Shown here piece after piece: positions 18,522 to 26,945 of a stretch of DNA of 64,000 bases. Source of the DNA: CAWDAQ01 sp963800325. Lineage in GTDB: Bacteria; Actinomycetota; Actinomycetes; Actinomycetales; Dermatophilaceae. The DNA is taken from assembly GCA_963800325.1 (NCBI GenBank), contig CAWDAQ010000011.1, positions 1 to 64,000 of the forward strand, read 5' to 3'. The notes under the pieces are model-generated. The model saw nothing but the letters and a program-made list of their open reading frames with translations. It did not search any database and was not told the origin of the DNA. The translations under genes and the position numbers were made by a program. Position 1 is the stretch's first letter. Each line of letters starts with the position of its first letter.

Positions 18522-19667
18522 ATGCCCCGCAACCTCTACGACGAGGACCACGAGTCGTTCCGCTCCTCGGTCCACCAGTTCGTCGAGCGGACCCTGCGCC
18601 CCCGCGCCGAGGAGATGGTCGCGAGCCGCTCGATCGACCGCACGGTGTGGAAGGAGGCCGCGGCGGCCGGCCTGTTCGGCCTCGACATCCCCGAGGAGTA
18701 CGGCGGCGCGGGGGCCGGCGACTACCGGTTCAACGCCGTCGCCGCCGAGGAGATCTCCGGCTTCAGCGCCTCGGTGTCCTCGTGCTTCGGGATCCACTCC
18801 GACGTGTGCCCGCCCTACCTCGTCGACCTCGGCACCGAGGAGCAGAAGCAGCGGTGGCTGCCTGCGATGGCCGCCGGCGAGAAGATCTGCGCGATCGCCA
18901 TGACCGAGCCCTCCGGTGGGTCGGACCTCGCGGCGCTGCGCACCACCGCCGTCCGCGACGGCGAGGACTGGCTCCTGACCGGGTCCAAGACCTTCATCAC
19001 CAACGGCTACCAGGCCGACCTCGTCATCGTCGCCGCCCGGACCGACCCGTCCAAGGGCGCCAAGGGCATCACCCTGTTCATGGTCGAGGACGGCATGGCC
19101 GGCTTCACCCGGGGTCGCAAGCTCGACAAGGTCGGGCAGGAGGAGTCCGACACCGCCGAGCTGTTCTTCGACTCCGTCCGCGTGCCCGACGCGAACCGGA
19201 TCGGCGACGAGGGGGCCGGGTTCGTCGCGATGATGCAGCGGCTGCCGCAGGAGCGGGTCGGCGCCGCCGTGTCGAACACCGCACACGCCAAGCAGATCCT
19301 CGCCGAGACGATCGAGTACACCAAGGAGCGCACCGCGTTCGGGCAGGCGATCGGCGCCTTCCAGCACAACAAGTTCAAGATCGCCGAGCTCGTCACGAAG
19401 ATCGAGGTCACCCAGGCCTACGTCGACGACTGCGTCGCCGCGCACGCCGAGGGCCGCCTCACCGCGGTGGACGCCGCGAAGGCCAAGTGGTGGAGCGCGC
19501 AGGTGCAGAACGAGGTGCTCGACGAGTGCGTCCAGCTCCACGGCGGCTACGGCTACATGAACGAGTACCGCGTCGCCCGTGCCTGGCGGGACGCGCGGGT
19601 GACGAAGATCTGGGCCGGCTCCAACGAGATCATGAAGGAGCTCATCGGCCGGGACCTCGGGCTCTGA
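18522..19667 (+). CDS. Acyl-CoA dehydrogenase, long-chain (LCAD) type
   Basis: The 381-aa FAD flavoprotein performs the first, alpha-beta dehydrogenation step of acyl-CoA oxidation. ACAD signatures are AIAMTEPSGGSDLAAL in the middle and QLHGGYGYMNEYRVARAWRD near the end. The C-terminal motif reads WAGSNEIMKELIGR, with Ala where MCAD-type enzymes have the catalytic Glu. In LCAD the base lies instead in LPQER, which is present here (Glu244). GGAAGG precedes ATG 18522. An SDR gene follows after 1 nt, and the TetR operator is 68 bp upstream. Confidence 0.85.
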   Translation: MPRNLYDEDHESFRSSVHQFVERTLRPRAEEMVASRSIDRTVWKEAAAAGLFGLDIPEEYGGAGAGDYRFNAVAAEEISGFSASVSSCFGIHSDVCPPYLVDLGTEEQKQRWLPAMAAGEKICAIAMTEPSGGSDLAALRTTAVRDGEDWLLTGSKTFITNGYQADLVIVAARTDPSKGAKGITLFMVEDGMAGFTRGRKLDKVGQEESDTAELFFDSVRVPDANRIGDEGAGFVAMMQRLPQERVGAAVSNTAHAKQILAETIEYTKERTAFGQAIGAFQHNKFKIAELVTKIEVTQAYVDDCVAAHAEGRLTAVDAAKAKWWSAQVQNEVLDECVQLHGGYGYMNEYRVARAWRDARVTKIWAGSNEIMKELIGRDLGL

Positions 19668-19668
19668 C

Positions 19669-20442
19669 GTGGCCGCGCCCCGCAGCGGCGTCCACGCCGG
19701 CGCCGTCGCCGTCGTCACCGGGGCCTCCCGCGGCATCGGCTACGCCGTCGCGCAGCGCCTCGTCGCCGAGGGCGCGCGGGTCGTCCTCACCGCGCGCAAG
19801 CCGGAGCCGCTCGCCGAGGCCGTGAGCGCCCTCGGCGGCCCGGAGCACGCGCTCGGGGTGGCCGGCGACGCCGCCGACCCCGACCACCAGGACGAGGTCC
19901 TCGCCGCCGCCCGGGAGACCTTCGGCGGGCTGCACCACCTCGTCAACAACACCGGCATCAACCCGGTGTACGGACCGATGCTCGAGACCGACGTGCGGGC
20001 GGGGCGGAAGATCCTCGAGACCAACGTGCTCGCCGCGTTCTCGTGGGTGCAGAAGGCCGTCGGGGGCGGGCTCGGCAGCGACGAGGTGCCCGGCGCGGTG
20101 GTGAACATGGCCTCCGTCGCCGGGCTCGGCGCGACCGGTGTCCTCGGCTGGTACGGGGTGAGCAAGGCCGCGCTCATCCACCTCACCGTCGAGCTCGGGC
20201 ACGAGCTCGGGCCCGACGTGCGGGTCAACGCGGTCGCGCCCGCGGTCGTGCGGACGAGCTTCGCGAGCGCGCTCTACGAGGGCCGTGAGACCGAGCTCGC
20301 GCAGACCTACCCGATGCGCCGCCTCGGGGCCCCGGACGACATCGCCGGCGCGGTCTCGTTCCTCCTCGGCCCGGACGCCTCTTGGCTGACCGGCCAGACC
20401 CTCGTCGTCGACGGCGGGGTCACCCTCGCCGGGGGGATCTGA
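19669..20442 (+). CDS. Short-chain dehydrogenase/reductase
   Basis: The 257-aa classical SDR has the NAD(P) motif TGASRGIG near residue 18, VNNTGIN in place of the usual NNAG, and the catalytic Ser with YxxxK in WYGVSKAAL. The C-terminal LTGQTLVVDGGVTLAGGI is typical. Cofactor preference and substrate are unknown. GTG 19669 lies 1 nt after the acyl-CoA dehydrogenase stop, so the two are co-transcribed. The pair could run dehydrogenation and hydroxyacyl oxidation or reduction on one acyl chain. Confidence 0.8.
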   Translation: MAAPRSGVHAGAVAVVTGASRGIGYAVAQRLVAEGARVVLTARKPEPLAEAVSALGGPEHALGVAGDAADPDHQDEVLAAARETFGGLHHLVNNTGINPVYGPMLETDVRAGRKILETNVLAAFSWVQKAVGGGLGSDEVPGAVVNMASVAGLGATGVLGWYGVSKAALIHLTVELGHELGPDVRVNAVAPAVVRTSFASALYEGRETELAQTYPMRRLGAPDDIAGAVSFLLGPDASWLTGQTLVVDGGVTLAGGI

Positions 20443-20536
20443 GGCAGACGGCCGCCGGGCGAGCCGCCCGGCGGGAACCGGCGCGACCGGCGGAAGCTGC
20501 CGCCGGTGACGACGACGTCCTGCGGTCCTCGCGCCG

Positions 20537-21292
20537 TCAGTCCAGCGGCCCGCCGGCGACGTACACCACCTGGCCCGAGACGAAGCCCGCCTCCTCGGAG
20601 CAGAGGAATCCGATCGTCGCCGCGACGTCCTCGGGGCGCCCCGCCCGGCCGACCGGGATCTGCTTCGCGGCCTGGGTGACGAAGTCCTCGAACGACATCC
20701 CGACGCGCTCGGCGGTCGCCCGGGTCATGTCGGTCTGGATGAACCCGGGGGCGACGGCGTTGGCGGTGACCCCGAACCGGCCGAGCTCGATCGCGAGCGT
20801 CTTGGTGAACCCCTGCATCCCGGCCTTGGCGGCGGAGTAGTTCGCCTGGCCCCGGTTGCCGAGCGCCGAGCTCGAGGACAGGTTGACGATGCGGCCGTAC
20901 CCCTGCTGGGTCATGTGCGCCTGGACCGCCCGGGTCACGAGGAACGCCCCCCGCAGGTGGACCCCGAGCACGGCGTCCCAGTCCTCCTCGGACATCTTGA
21001 AGAGGAGGTTGTCGCGGATGATGCCGGCGTTGTTGACCAGGATGGTCGGCGGGCCGAGCTCGGTCGCGACCCGCTCCACGGCGGCCCGGACCTGCTCGGC
21101 GTCCGAGACGTCGACGCCGACGGCGAGCCCTCGGGCCCCGGCGTCGGTGACGTCGTGCACCGTCGTCGCGCACGCGTCCTCCTCGAGGTCGAGGACGGCC
21201 ACCGCGGTGCCCGCCTCGGCGAGGCGGCGGGCGGTGGCGGCCCCGATGCCGCGGGCTGCTCCGGTGACGACGGCGACGCGCTCGGTGCTCAC
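20537..21292 (-). CDS. FabG-like 3-oxoacyl reductase (SDR)
   Basis: The 251-aa SDR closely resembles FabG/PhaB reductases. It has TGAARGIG, DLEEDA after beta-2, NNAGIIRDNLLFKMSEEDW, the catalytic SSSSALGNRGQANYSAAKAG region (Tyr and Lys) and PGFIQTDMT. The substrate is probably a 3-oxoacyl thioester. The GTG start at 21292 is preceded by GGAAGGAC at good spacing. A palindrome at 21338-21353, related to the TetR operator at 18435, lies in its upstream region. Confidence 0.85.
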   Translation of the reverse strand: MSTERVAVVTGAARGIGAATARRLAEAGTAVAVLDLEEDACATTVHDVTDAGARGLAVGVDVSDAEQVRAAVERVATELGPPTILVNNAGIIRDNLLFKMSEEDWDAVLGVHLRGAFLVTRAVQAHMTQQGYGRIVNLSSSSALGNRGQANYSAAKAGMQGFTKTLAIELGRFGVTANAVAPGFIQTDMTRATAERVGMSFEDFVTQAAKQIPVGRAGRPEDVAATIGFLCSEEAGFVSGQVVYVAGGPLD

Positions 21293-21337
21293 TGGGGGTC
21301 CTTCCGGTTCGGGTGAGGGGATCTCGACCGCAGTCTA

Positions 21338-21353
21338 GTGAGCGAGCGCTCAC
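21338..21353. promoter_or_regulatory. Palindrome GTGAGCG-AG-CGCTCAC, second TetR-type operator
   Basis: Two 7-bp arms flank AG, 46 bp upstream of the FabG-like start and 75 bp upstream of the DUF202 start. The core TGAGCGAGCGCTCA matches the other operator's TAAGCAAGCGCTTA at 11 of 14 positions, with all differences being transitions (consensus TRAGCRAGCGCTYA). Confidence 0.65.
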
Positions 21354-21427
21354 CTGCTCTCGCTCCGGGCCCCGCCGGGTGCCCGTGTGACAATCGACAC
21401 GACGGGGAGTCGACGAGAGGAGCCCGG

Positions 21428-21784
21428 GTGGCGGGGGACAGGCGCTGGCCCGCGTGGGTGTACGGCGAGGGGGAGGAGCCGGACTACCGGTTCAGCTTCG
21501 CCAACGAGCGGACCTACCTGGCCTGGGTTCGGACCGCGCTCGCGCTCCTCGCCGGGGGCGTCGCGCTGCACGCCGTCACCGACCTGCCCAACCGGGGCGT
21601 CATCGCCGCGGTCGTCATCGTCCTCGCCATGCTCGCCTCCGGGCTGGGGTTCCTGCGCTGGGCGGCGGCGGAGCGGGCGATGCGCCGCTCCCGGCCGCTG
21701 CACGGGTTCGGGCCGGTCGCCACCCTCGCTGTCGGTGTCGCGGTCGTCTCGGTCGTCATGCTCGTCGTGGTCGTCACCGCGTGA
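21428..21784 (+). CDS. DUF202 (YidH-like) membrane protein
   Basis: The 118-aa protein has the DUF202 N-terminal signature FANERTYLAWVRTALALLAGG, which covers its first membrane helix. Two more helices follow. The function of DUF202 is not known. The GTG start at 21428 has a strong GAGAGGAG ribosome-binding site ending 7 nt upstream. A second, divergent DUF202 gene follows 54 bp later on the same strand. Confidence 0.8.
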   Translation: MAGDRRWPAWVYGEGEEPDYRFSFANERTYLAWVRTALALLAGGVALHAVTDLPNRGVIAAVVIVLAMLASGLGFLRWAAAERAMRRSRPLHGFGPVATLAVGVAVVSVVMLVVVVTA

Positions 21785-21838
21785 GCCCGGCGGCCAGGGC
21801 CTTCGGGGCAGCCGTCCCGGGCCCGGTGCGGAGCACGC

Positions 21839-22165
21839 GTGGGTGACACCCTCTTCCTCGACCCGGCGGGCCAGAACGAGCGCACCTCGCTGGCCTGGCA
21901 GCGGACCGCCCTCTCGGTCACCGTGGCGGCGCTCGTCGTCACCCGGCTCGCGGCGTCCGCCCTCGGCGGGCTCGCCGTCGTCGTGCTCGCGGTCTCGCTC
22001 GCCCTCGCGGGGACGATCTTCCTCTCCGCCCGGTGGGAGTACCGCCGCCGAGCCGGGATGCCCGCGCCGACCCGCGGCGTCCACGAGGGCACACGGGCGC
22101 TGCTGCTCGCCCTCGACGTCGTGCTGCTCGGGGCCGTGGAGCTCGCCGCCATCGCCGTCGACTGA
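21839..22165 (+). CDS. Second DUF202 membrane protein
   Basis: The product is 108 aa with GQNERTSLAWQRTALS at the start of helix 1, the same DUF202 signature as the upstream gene. Three hydrophobic segments are present. The two proteins share little beyond the signature, so they are probably the two halves of a heteromeric pair. The start is a GTG at 21839 and no clear ribosome-binding site is seen. Confidence 0.75.
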   Translation: MGDTLFLDPAGQNERTSLAWQRTALSVTVAALVVTRLAASALGGLAVVVLAVSLALAGTIFLSARWEYRRRAGMPAPTRGVHEGTRALLLALDVVLLGAVELAAIAVD

Positions 22166-22174
22166 GGGCCGAGT

Positions 22175-22203
22175 TTGCCTGCCCACCCCCGTGGGGTAAG
22201 GAT
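22175..22203 (+). promoter_or_regulatory. Probable promoter of the glgX-treY-treZ operon
   Basis: A -35-like TTGCCT (22175-22180) is separated by 16 nt from TAAGGA (22197-22202), or by 17 nt from AAGGAT. The spacing fits a primary sigma factor. A leader of about 70 nt follows to ATG 22279. Confidence 0.45.
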
Positions 22204-22278
22204 GGGGGCGCCCGGGGCAACGACGTCCACGGCACCATCGGCGGCCACCCCGCCGACCCCCGGACGACAAGGACTTTC

Positions 22279-24447
22279 ATGGAGATCTGGCCTGGAAAGG
22301 CTTACCCCCTCGGCGCCACCTACGACGGCACGGGCGTGAACTTCGCCCTGTTCTCGGAGGCCGCCCACCGTGTCGAGCTGTGCCTCATCGGGGCGCGCGG
22401 CGCCGAGACCCGCGTCGAGCTGCCCGAGGTCGACGGCTTCGTCTGGCACGGCTACCTGCCCGGGGTCCAGCCCGGGCAGCGCTACGGCTACCGGGTCCAC
22501 GGCCCGTTCGACCCGGCCAGCGGTCACCGCTGCGACGGGAGCAAGCTGCTGCTCGACCCGTACGCGAAGGCCATCGACGGCGAGATGCGCTACCACCCGT
22601 CGCTGTTCTCGTACCGGATGAACGACCGGACCGCCGGGACCACCGGCAAGCTCAGCCCGAAGGACTCGCGCGGCAAGACCCTCCTCTCGGTCGTGACGAA
22701 CCCGTTCTTCGACTGGGGGCAGGACCGCCCGCCGAAGCACGAGTACCACGACAGCGTCATCTACGAGGCCCACGTCAAGGGCATGACCCAGCGGCACCCC
22801 GACATCCCGGAGGAGATCCGCGGCACGTACGCCGGGATCGCCCACCCCGCGATGGTCGAGCACCTCAGCGACCTCGGCGTCACCGCGATCGAGCTCATGC
22901 CGGTCCACCAGTTCGTGCAGGACTTCACCCTGCTCGACCACGGGCTGCGCAACTACTGGGGCTACAACACCATCGGCTTCTTCGCGCCCCACAACGGCTA
23001 CGCCGCCTACGGCACCCGGGGCCAGCAGGTGCTCGAGTTCAAGGGCATGGTCAAGGCGCTCCACGAGGCGAACATCGAGGTCATCCTCGACGTCGTGTAC
23101 AACCACACGGCCGAGGGCAACCACCGCGGCCCGACGCTGGCGTTCCGGGGGATCGACAACAACAACTACTACCGGCTCGTCGACGACGACAAGGCGTACT
23201 ACTACGACACGACCGGCACCGGGAACTCGCTGCTCATGCGCAGCCCGCACGTGCTCCAGCTCATCATGGACTCGCTGCGGTACTGGGTGACCGAGATGCA
23301 CGTCGACGGGTTCCGGTTCGACCTCGCCGCGACCCTCGCGCGGCAGTTCCACGAGGTCGACCGGCTGTCGGCGTTCTTCGACCTCGTCCAGCAGGACCCC
23401 GTCGTCAGCCAGGTCAAGCTCATCGCCGAGCCGTGGGACGTCGGCGACGGCGGCTACCACGTCGGCAACTTCCCCCCGCTGTGGACGGAGTGGAACGGCA
23501 AGTACCGCGACACCGTCCGCGACTTCTGGCGCGGCGAGTTCGCCACGCTCGGCGAGTTCGCGTCCCGCTTCACCGGCTCCTCGGACCTCTACGAGCACTC
23601 CGGCCGGAAGCCGATCGCGTCGATCAACTTCATCACCGCCCACGACGGGTTCACGATGCGCGACCTCGTCTCGTACAACGACAAGCACAACGAGGCCAAC
23701 GGCGAGGACAACAACGACGGCGAGAGCCACAACCGGTCGTGGAACTGCGGGGTCGAGGGCGAGACCGACGACCCCGGGGTGCTCTCGCTCCGCCAGCGCC
23801 AGCAGCGCAACTTCCTCACCACGCTGCTGCTCTCCCAGGGCGTGCCGATGATCTCCCACGGCGACGAGCTCGGTCGCTCCCAGGGCGGGAACAACAACGC
23901 CTACTGCCAGGACAACGAGATCTCGTGGGTCGACTGGGACCTCGGGGAGGACGAGCTCGACCTGCTCGCGTTCACGCGGCGGCTCGTCGAGCTCCGCCGT
24001 GACCACCCGGTGTTCCGCCGCCGCCGGTTCTTCGCCGGCACCGCCGCCCACGGCGGCGAGAGCGAGGTCCACGACATCGAGTGGTTCACCCCCGCCGGGG
24101 GCCACATGAGCGAGGAGGACTGGGGCAACGGGCACGCCCGCTCGCTCATGGTCTTCCTCAACGGCCAGGCGATCCCGGAGCCGGACAAGCGCGGCAACCG
24201 GATCCTCGACGACCACTTCCTCGTCATCATCAACGGCCACCACGAGCCGATCCCGTTCACGCTGCCGGACCTGACGTACGGCAGCCACTGGCTGGTCGAG
24301 GTCAACACCGCCGGGGTCGCCGAGGACCCCGAGCTCCACGAGCCCAAGAGCGAGTTCGTCGCTGCGCCGCGCAGCGTCGTCGTGCTCCGCAGCCCGCGGG
24401 AGGCGCCGTCGGCGCCCTCGACCGGGGTCCAGTACGGAGGGGAGTGA
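22279..24447 (+). CDS. glgX: Glycogen debranching enzyme
   Basis: The 722-aa GH13 isoamylase-type enzyme has an N-terminal CBM48-like domain (VNFALFSEAAHRVELCL). The catalytic barrel shows VILDVVYNHTAEG, FRFDLAATLAR with the nucleophile Asp, LIAEPWDVG with the acid Glu, and ITAHDGF with the third Asp. It hydrolyses alpha-1,6 branches and releases linear maltodextrins, the substrate of TreY encoded next. AAGGAC lies upstream of ATG 22279. The TreY start lies just beyond its stop. Confidence 0.93.
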   Translation: MEIWPGKAYPLGATYDGTGVNFALFSEAAHRVELCLIGARGAETRVELPEVDGFVWHGYLPGVQPGQRYGYRVHGPFDPASGHRCDGSKLLLDPYAKAIDGEMRYHPSLFSYRMNDRTAGTTGKLSPKDSRGKTLLSVVTNPFFDWGQDRPPKHEYHDSVIYEAHVKGMTQRHPDIPEEIRGTYAGIAHPAMVEHLSDLGVTAIELMPVHQFVQDFTLLDHGLRNYWGYNTIGFFAPHNGYAAYGTRGQQVLEFKGMVKALHEANIEVILDVVYNHTAEGNHRGPTLAFRGIDNNNYYRLVDDDKAYYYDTTGTGNSLLMRSPHVLQLIMDSLRYWVTEMHVDGFRFDLAATLARQFHEVDRLSAFFDLVQQDPVVSQVKLIAEPWDVGDGGYHVGNFPPLWTEWNGKYRDTVRDFWRGEFATLGEFASRFTGSSDLYEHSGRKPIASINFITAHDGFTMRDLVSYNDKHNEANGEDNNDGESHNRSWNCGVEGETDDPGVLSLRQRQQRNFLTTLLLSQGVPMISHGDELGRSQGGNNNAYCQDNEISWVDWDLGEDELDLLAFTRRLVELRRDHPVFRRRRFFAGTAAHGGESEVHDIEWFTPAGGHMSEEDWGNGHARSLMVFLNGQAIPEPDKRGNRILDDHFLVIINGHHEPIPFTLPDLTYGSHWLVEVNTAGVAEDPELHEPKSEFVAAPRSVVVLRSPREAPSAPSTGVQYGGE

Positions 24448-24449
24448 CG

Positions 24450-26945
24450 GTGGTGTCCGACGAGCGAGCCCACCGGCCCGCGCCCGGGCGCCCCGTGCCA
24501 ACCGCGACCTACCGGCTCCAGGTCGAGCCCGGGTTCACCTTCGACGACGCGGCCGAGCAGGTCGAGCGGCTCGCGTCGCTCGGGGTGTCCCACCTCTACC
24601 TCTCGCCGGTGCTGCAGGCCGCACCCGGGTCGACCCACGGCTACGACGTCGTCGACCACACCCGCGTCAGCCGTGAGGCAGGCGGGGTCGAGGCCCTGCG
24701 GGAGCTCGCCCGCCGCGCCCACGCCTCGGGTCTCGGGCTCGTCGCCGACGTCGTGCCCAACCACATGGCGACCCCGACCCCGGAGCACCTCAACGCGCCG
24801 TGGTGGTCGCTGCTCGGGCAGGGCCGCGAGAGCCCCTACGCCCACTGGTTCGACGTCGACTGGGCCGCCCAGGACGACCGGGTCCTCGTCCCCGTGCTCG
24901 GCGGACCGGTCGACGACGCCGTCGCCGCCGGCGAGGTCACCGTCGCCCACGACGGCGGCCCCGCCGGCGACGAGACCGTCGTGCGCTACTACGAGCACGA
25001 GCTGCCGGTGCGCGCCGGCACCGAGGGCCTGCCGCTGCCCGAGCTCCTGGAGCGGCAGTGGTACCGCCTCGACGACTGGCGCCTGGGCGGAACCGAGCTG
25101 AACTACCGGCGCTTCTTCGACGTCACCAGCCTCGTCGCGATCCGCGTCGAGGACGAGGACGTCTTCGACGCCACCCACGGCCTGCTGCTCGAGCTCCTCG
25201 CCGAGGGCACCCTCGACGGCCTCCGCATCGACCACCCGGACGGCCTGAGCGACCCCAGCGGGTACCTCGACCGGCTCTCCCGCGCCACCGGCGGGGCCTG
25301 GGTCGTCGTCGAGAAGATCCTCGAGGGCGACGAGGCCCTCCCCGAGGACTGGGCCTGCGCCGGGACGACCGGGTACGACGCGCTCGCCCGGGTCGGCGGC
25401 GTGTTCGTCGACCCCTCCGGGGAGGCGGGTCTCACGGCCGAGTGGAGGGCGGTCAGCGGCTCCGCGACCCCGCTCGCCGACGTCGTCACCGACGCCAAGC
25501 GGCACGTCGCCGCCGACGTGCTCGGCTCCGAGGTCGCCCGGCTGCTGCAGTCCGCGAGCCGGCTGCTGCCCGACCACGACCCCGACGCGCTGCGGCAAGG
25601 GCTCGTCGAGCTGCTCGTCGCGATGGACCGCTACCGGGCCTACGTCGTGCCGGGGGAGCCCGTCGGTGACGTCGCCCGCACCGCCCTCGCCGACGCCGCC
25701 GAGGTCGCGGCCTCACGGCTCGACCCGGCCGACCGACCGGCGCTGGAGGCGCTGCACGGCCTCGTCCTCGGGGAGCCACCCGCCGGGGCCCTCGCGGGCG
25801 ACGGTGCCGACCGCCATGACCTCGCAGACCTCGCAGACCTGGTCGTCAGGTTCCAGCAGACCTGCGGACCGGTCATGGCCAAGGGCATCGAGGACACCGC
25901 CTTCTACCGCTACCTCCGGCTCACCGCCCTCAACGAGGTCGGCGGCGACCCGGGGCGCGTCGGGACCGACCCCGCCGAGCTCGACCGGTTCGCCCGGCAC
26001 GTGCTCGCCACGTGGCCGACGACGATGACGACCCTGACCACGCACGACACCAAGCGCTCCGAGGACGTCCGGGCCCGGCTCGCGGTGCTCGCCGAGCGGG
26101 CCGACGACTGGCGCTCCTGGCTCGCCCGGGCCCGCGAGGCCACCGCCGCCGAGCGCCCCGCCCTGCTCGACGGCCCCACCGAGTACCTGATCTGGCAGAC
26201 GCTCGTCGGAGCCTGGCCGATCACCGCCGACCGGCTCCACGGCTACCTCGAGAAGGCCGTCCGGGAGGCGAAGACCCACACGACGTGGACCGATCAGGAC
26301 CCGGACTACGAGAAGGCGGTCCACGCCTTCGCCGACGCCGTGCTCGCCTCACCGGCGGCCCGCTCGCTCGTCGAGGAGTGGGTCGAGGCGACCGCTCCCG
26401 CCGCGCGCGCCGTCGTCCTCGGCCAGAAGCTGCTCCAGCTCGTCCACCCCGGGGTGCCCGACATCTTCCAGGGCAGGGAGGTCGTCGACCTCAGTCTCGT
26501 CGACCCGGACAACCGGCGGCCGGTCGACCACACCGAGATCGCCCGCGCCCAGGAGTCGCTCGACACCGGCACCGAGCCCCACGGCCTCGACGACGAGAAG
26601 CTCCTCGTCACCACCGCCGCCCTCCGGCTGCGGAAGGACCACCCCGAGTGGTTCACCGGGCCCGACGCGACGTGGAGCCTGCTGCCCACGGGTGACGGGC
26701 AGCACGGGCACGGTGGGCACGTGCTCGCCGCCGCCCGCGGCGACGGCCCCGCGCGGGTGCTCGCCGTCGTCACCCGCTTCGCGGGCCGGCTCGCCGACGC
26801 CGGCGGCTGGGGCGGGACCCGGCTCGACCTGCCCGAGGGGGAGTGGCGCGACCTGCTCGGCGGCCACACCGCCACCGGGTCGGTCGCGCTCGCCGACCTG
26901 CTCACCGAGATGCCCGTCGCCCTGCTCGTCCGGGAGGACTCGTGA
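24450..26945 (+). CDS. treY: Malto-oligosyltrehalose synthase
   Basis: The product is about 831 aa. TreY turns the reducing-end alpha-1,4 bond of a maltodextrin into an alpha-1,1 bond. GH13 markers are FTFDDAAEQVERLASLGVSH at the N-terminus, VADVVPNHMA, LRIDHPDGLSDP (nucleophile) and WVVVEKILEGDEALPEDW (acid). Family-specific GTTGYD and HDTKRSEDVRAR are also present. Start GTG 24450 or 24453; GGAGGGG upstream serves both. Its TGA overlaps the treZ GTG by 4 nt, so translation is coupled. Confidence 0.93.
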   Translation: MVSDERAHRPAPGRPVPTATYRLQVEPGFTFDDAAEQVERLASLGVSHLYLSPVLQAAPGSTHGYDVVDHTRVSREAGGVEALRELARRAHASGLGLVADVVPNHMATPTPEHLNAPWWSLLGQGRESPYAHWFDVDWAAQDDRVLVPVLGGPVDDAVAAGEVTVAHDGGPAGDETVVRYYEHELPVRAGTEGLPLPELLERQWYRLDDWRLGGTELNYRRFFDVTSLVAIRVEDEDVFDATHGLLLELLAEGTLDGLRIDHPDGLSDPSGYLDRLSRATGGAWVVVEKILEGDEALPEDWACAGTTGYDALARVGGVFVDPSGEAGLTAEWRAVSGSATPLADVVTDAKRHVAADVLGSEVARLLQSASRLLPDHDPDALRQGLVELLVAMDRYRAYVVPGEPVGDVARTALADAAEVAASRLDPADRPALEALHGLVLGEPPAGALAGDGADRHDLADLADLVVRFQQTCGPVMAKGIEDTAFYRYLRLTALNEVGGDPGRVGTDPAELDRFARHVLATWPTTMTTLTTHDTKRSEDVRARLAVLAERADDWRSWLARAREATAAERPALLDGPTEYLIWQTLVGAWPITADRLHGYLEKAVREAKTHTTWTDQDPDYEKAVHAFADAVLASPAARSLVEEWVEATAPAARAVVLGQKLLQLVHPGVPDIFQGREVVDLSLVDPDNRRPVDHTEIARAQESLDTGTEPHGLDDEKLLVTTAALRLRKDHPEWFTGPDATWSLLPTGDGQHGHGGHVLAAARGDGPARVLAVVTRFAGRLADAGGWGGTRLDLPEGEWRDLLGGHTATGSVALADLLTEMPVALLVREDS

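Noticed and set aside
18522..19667. Acyl-CoA dehydrogenase as an inactive enzyme because of Ala at the usual catalytic Glu
   Set aside because: LCAD-type enzymes use a Glu in LPQER, which is present.
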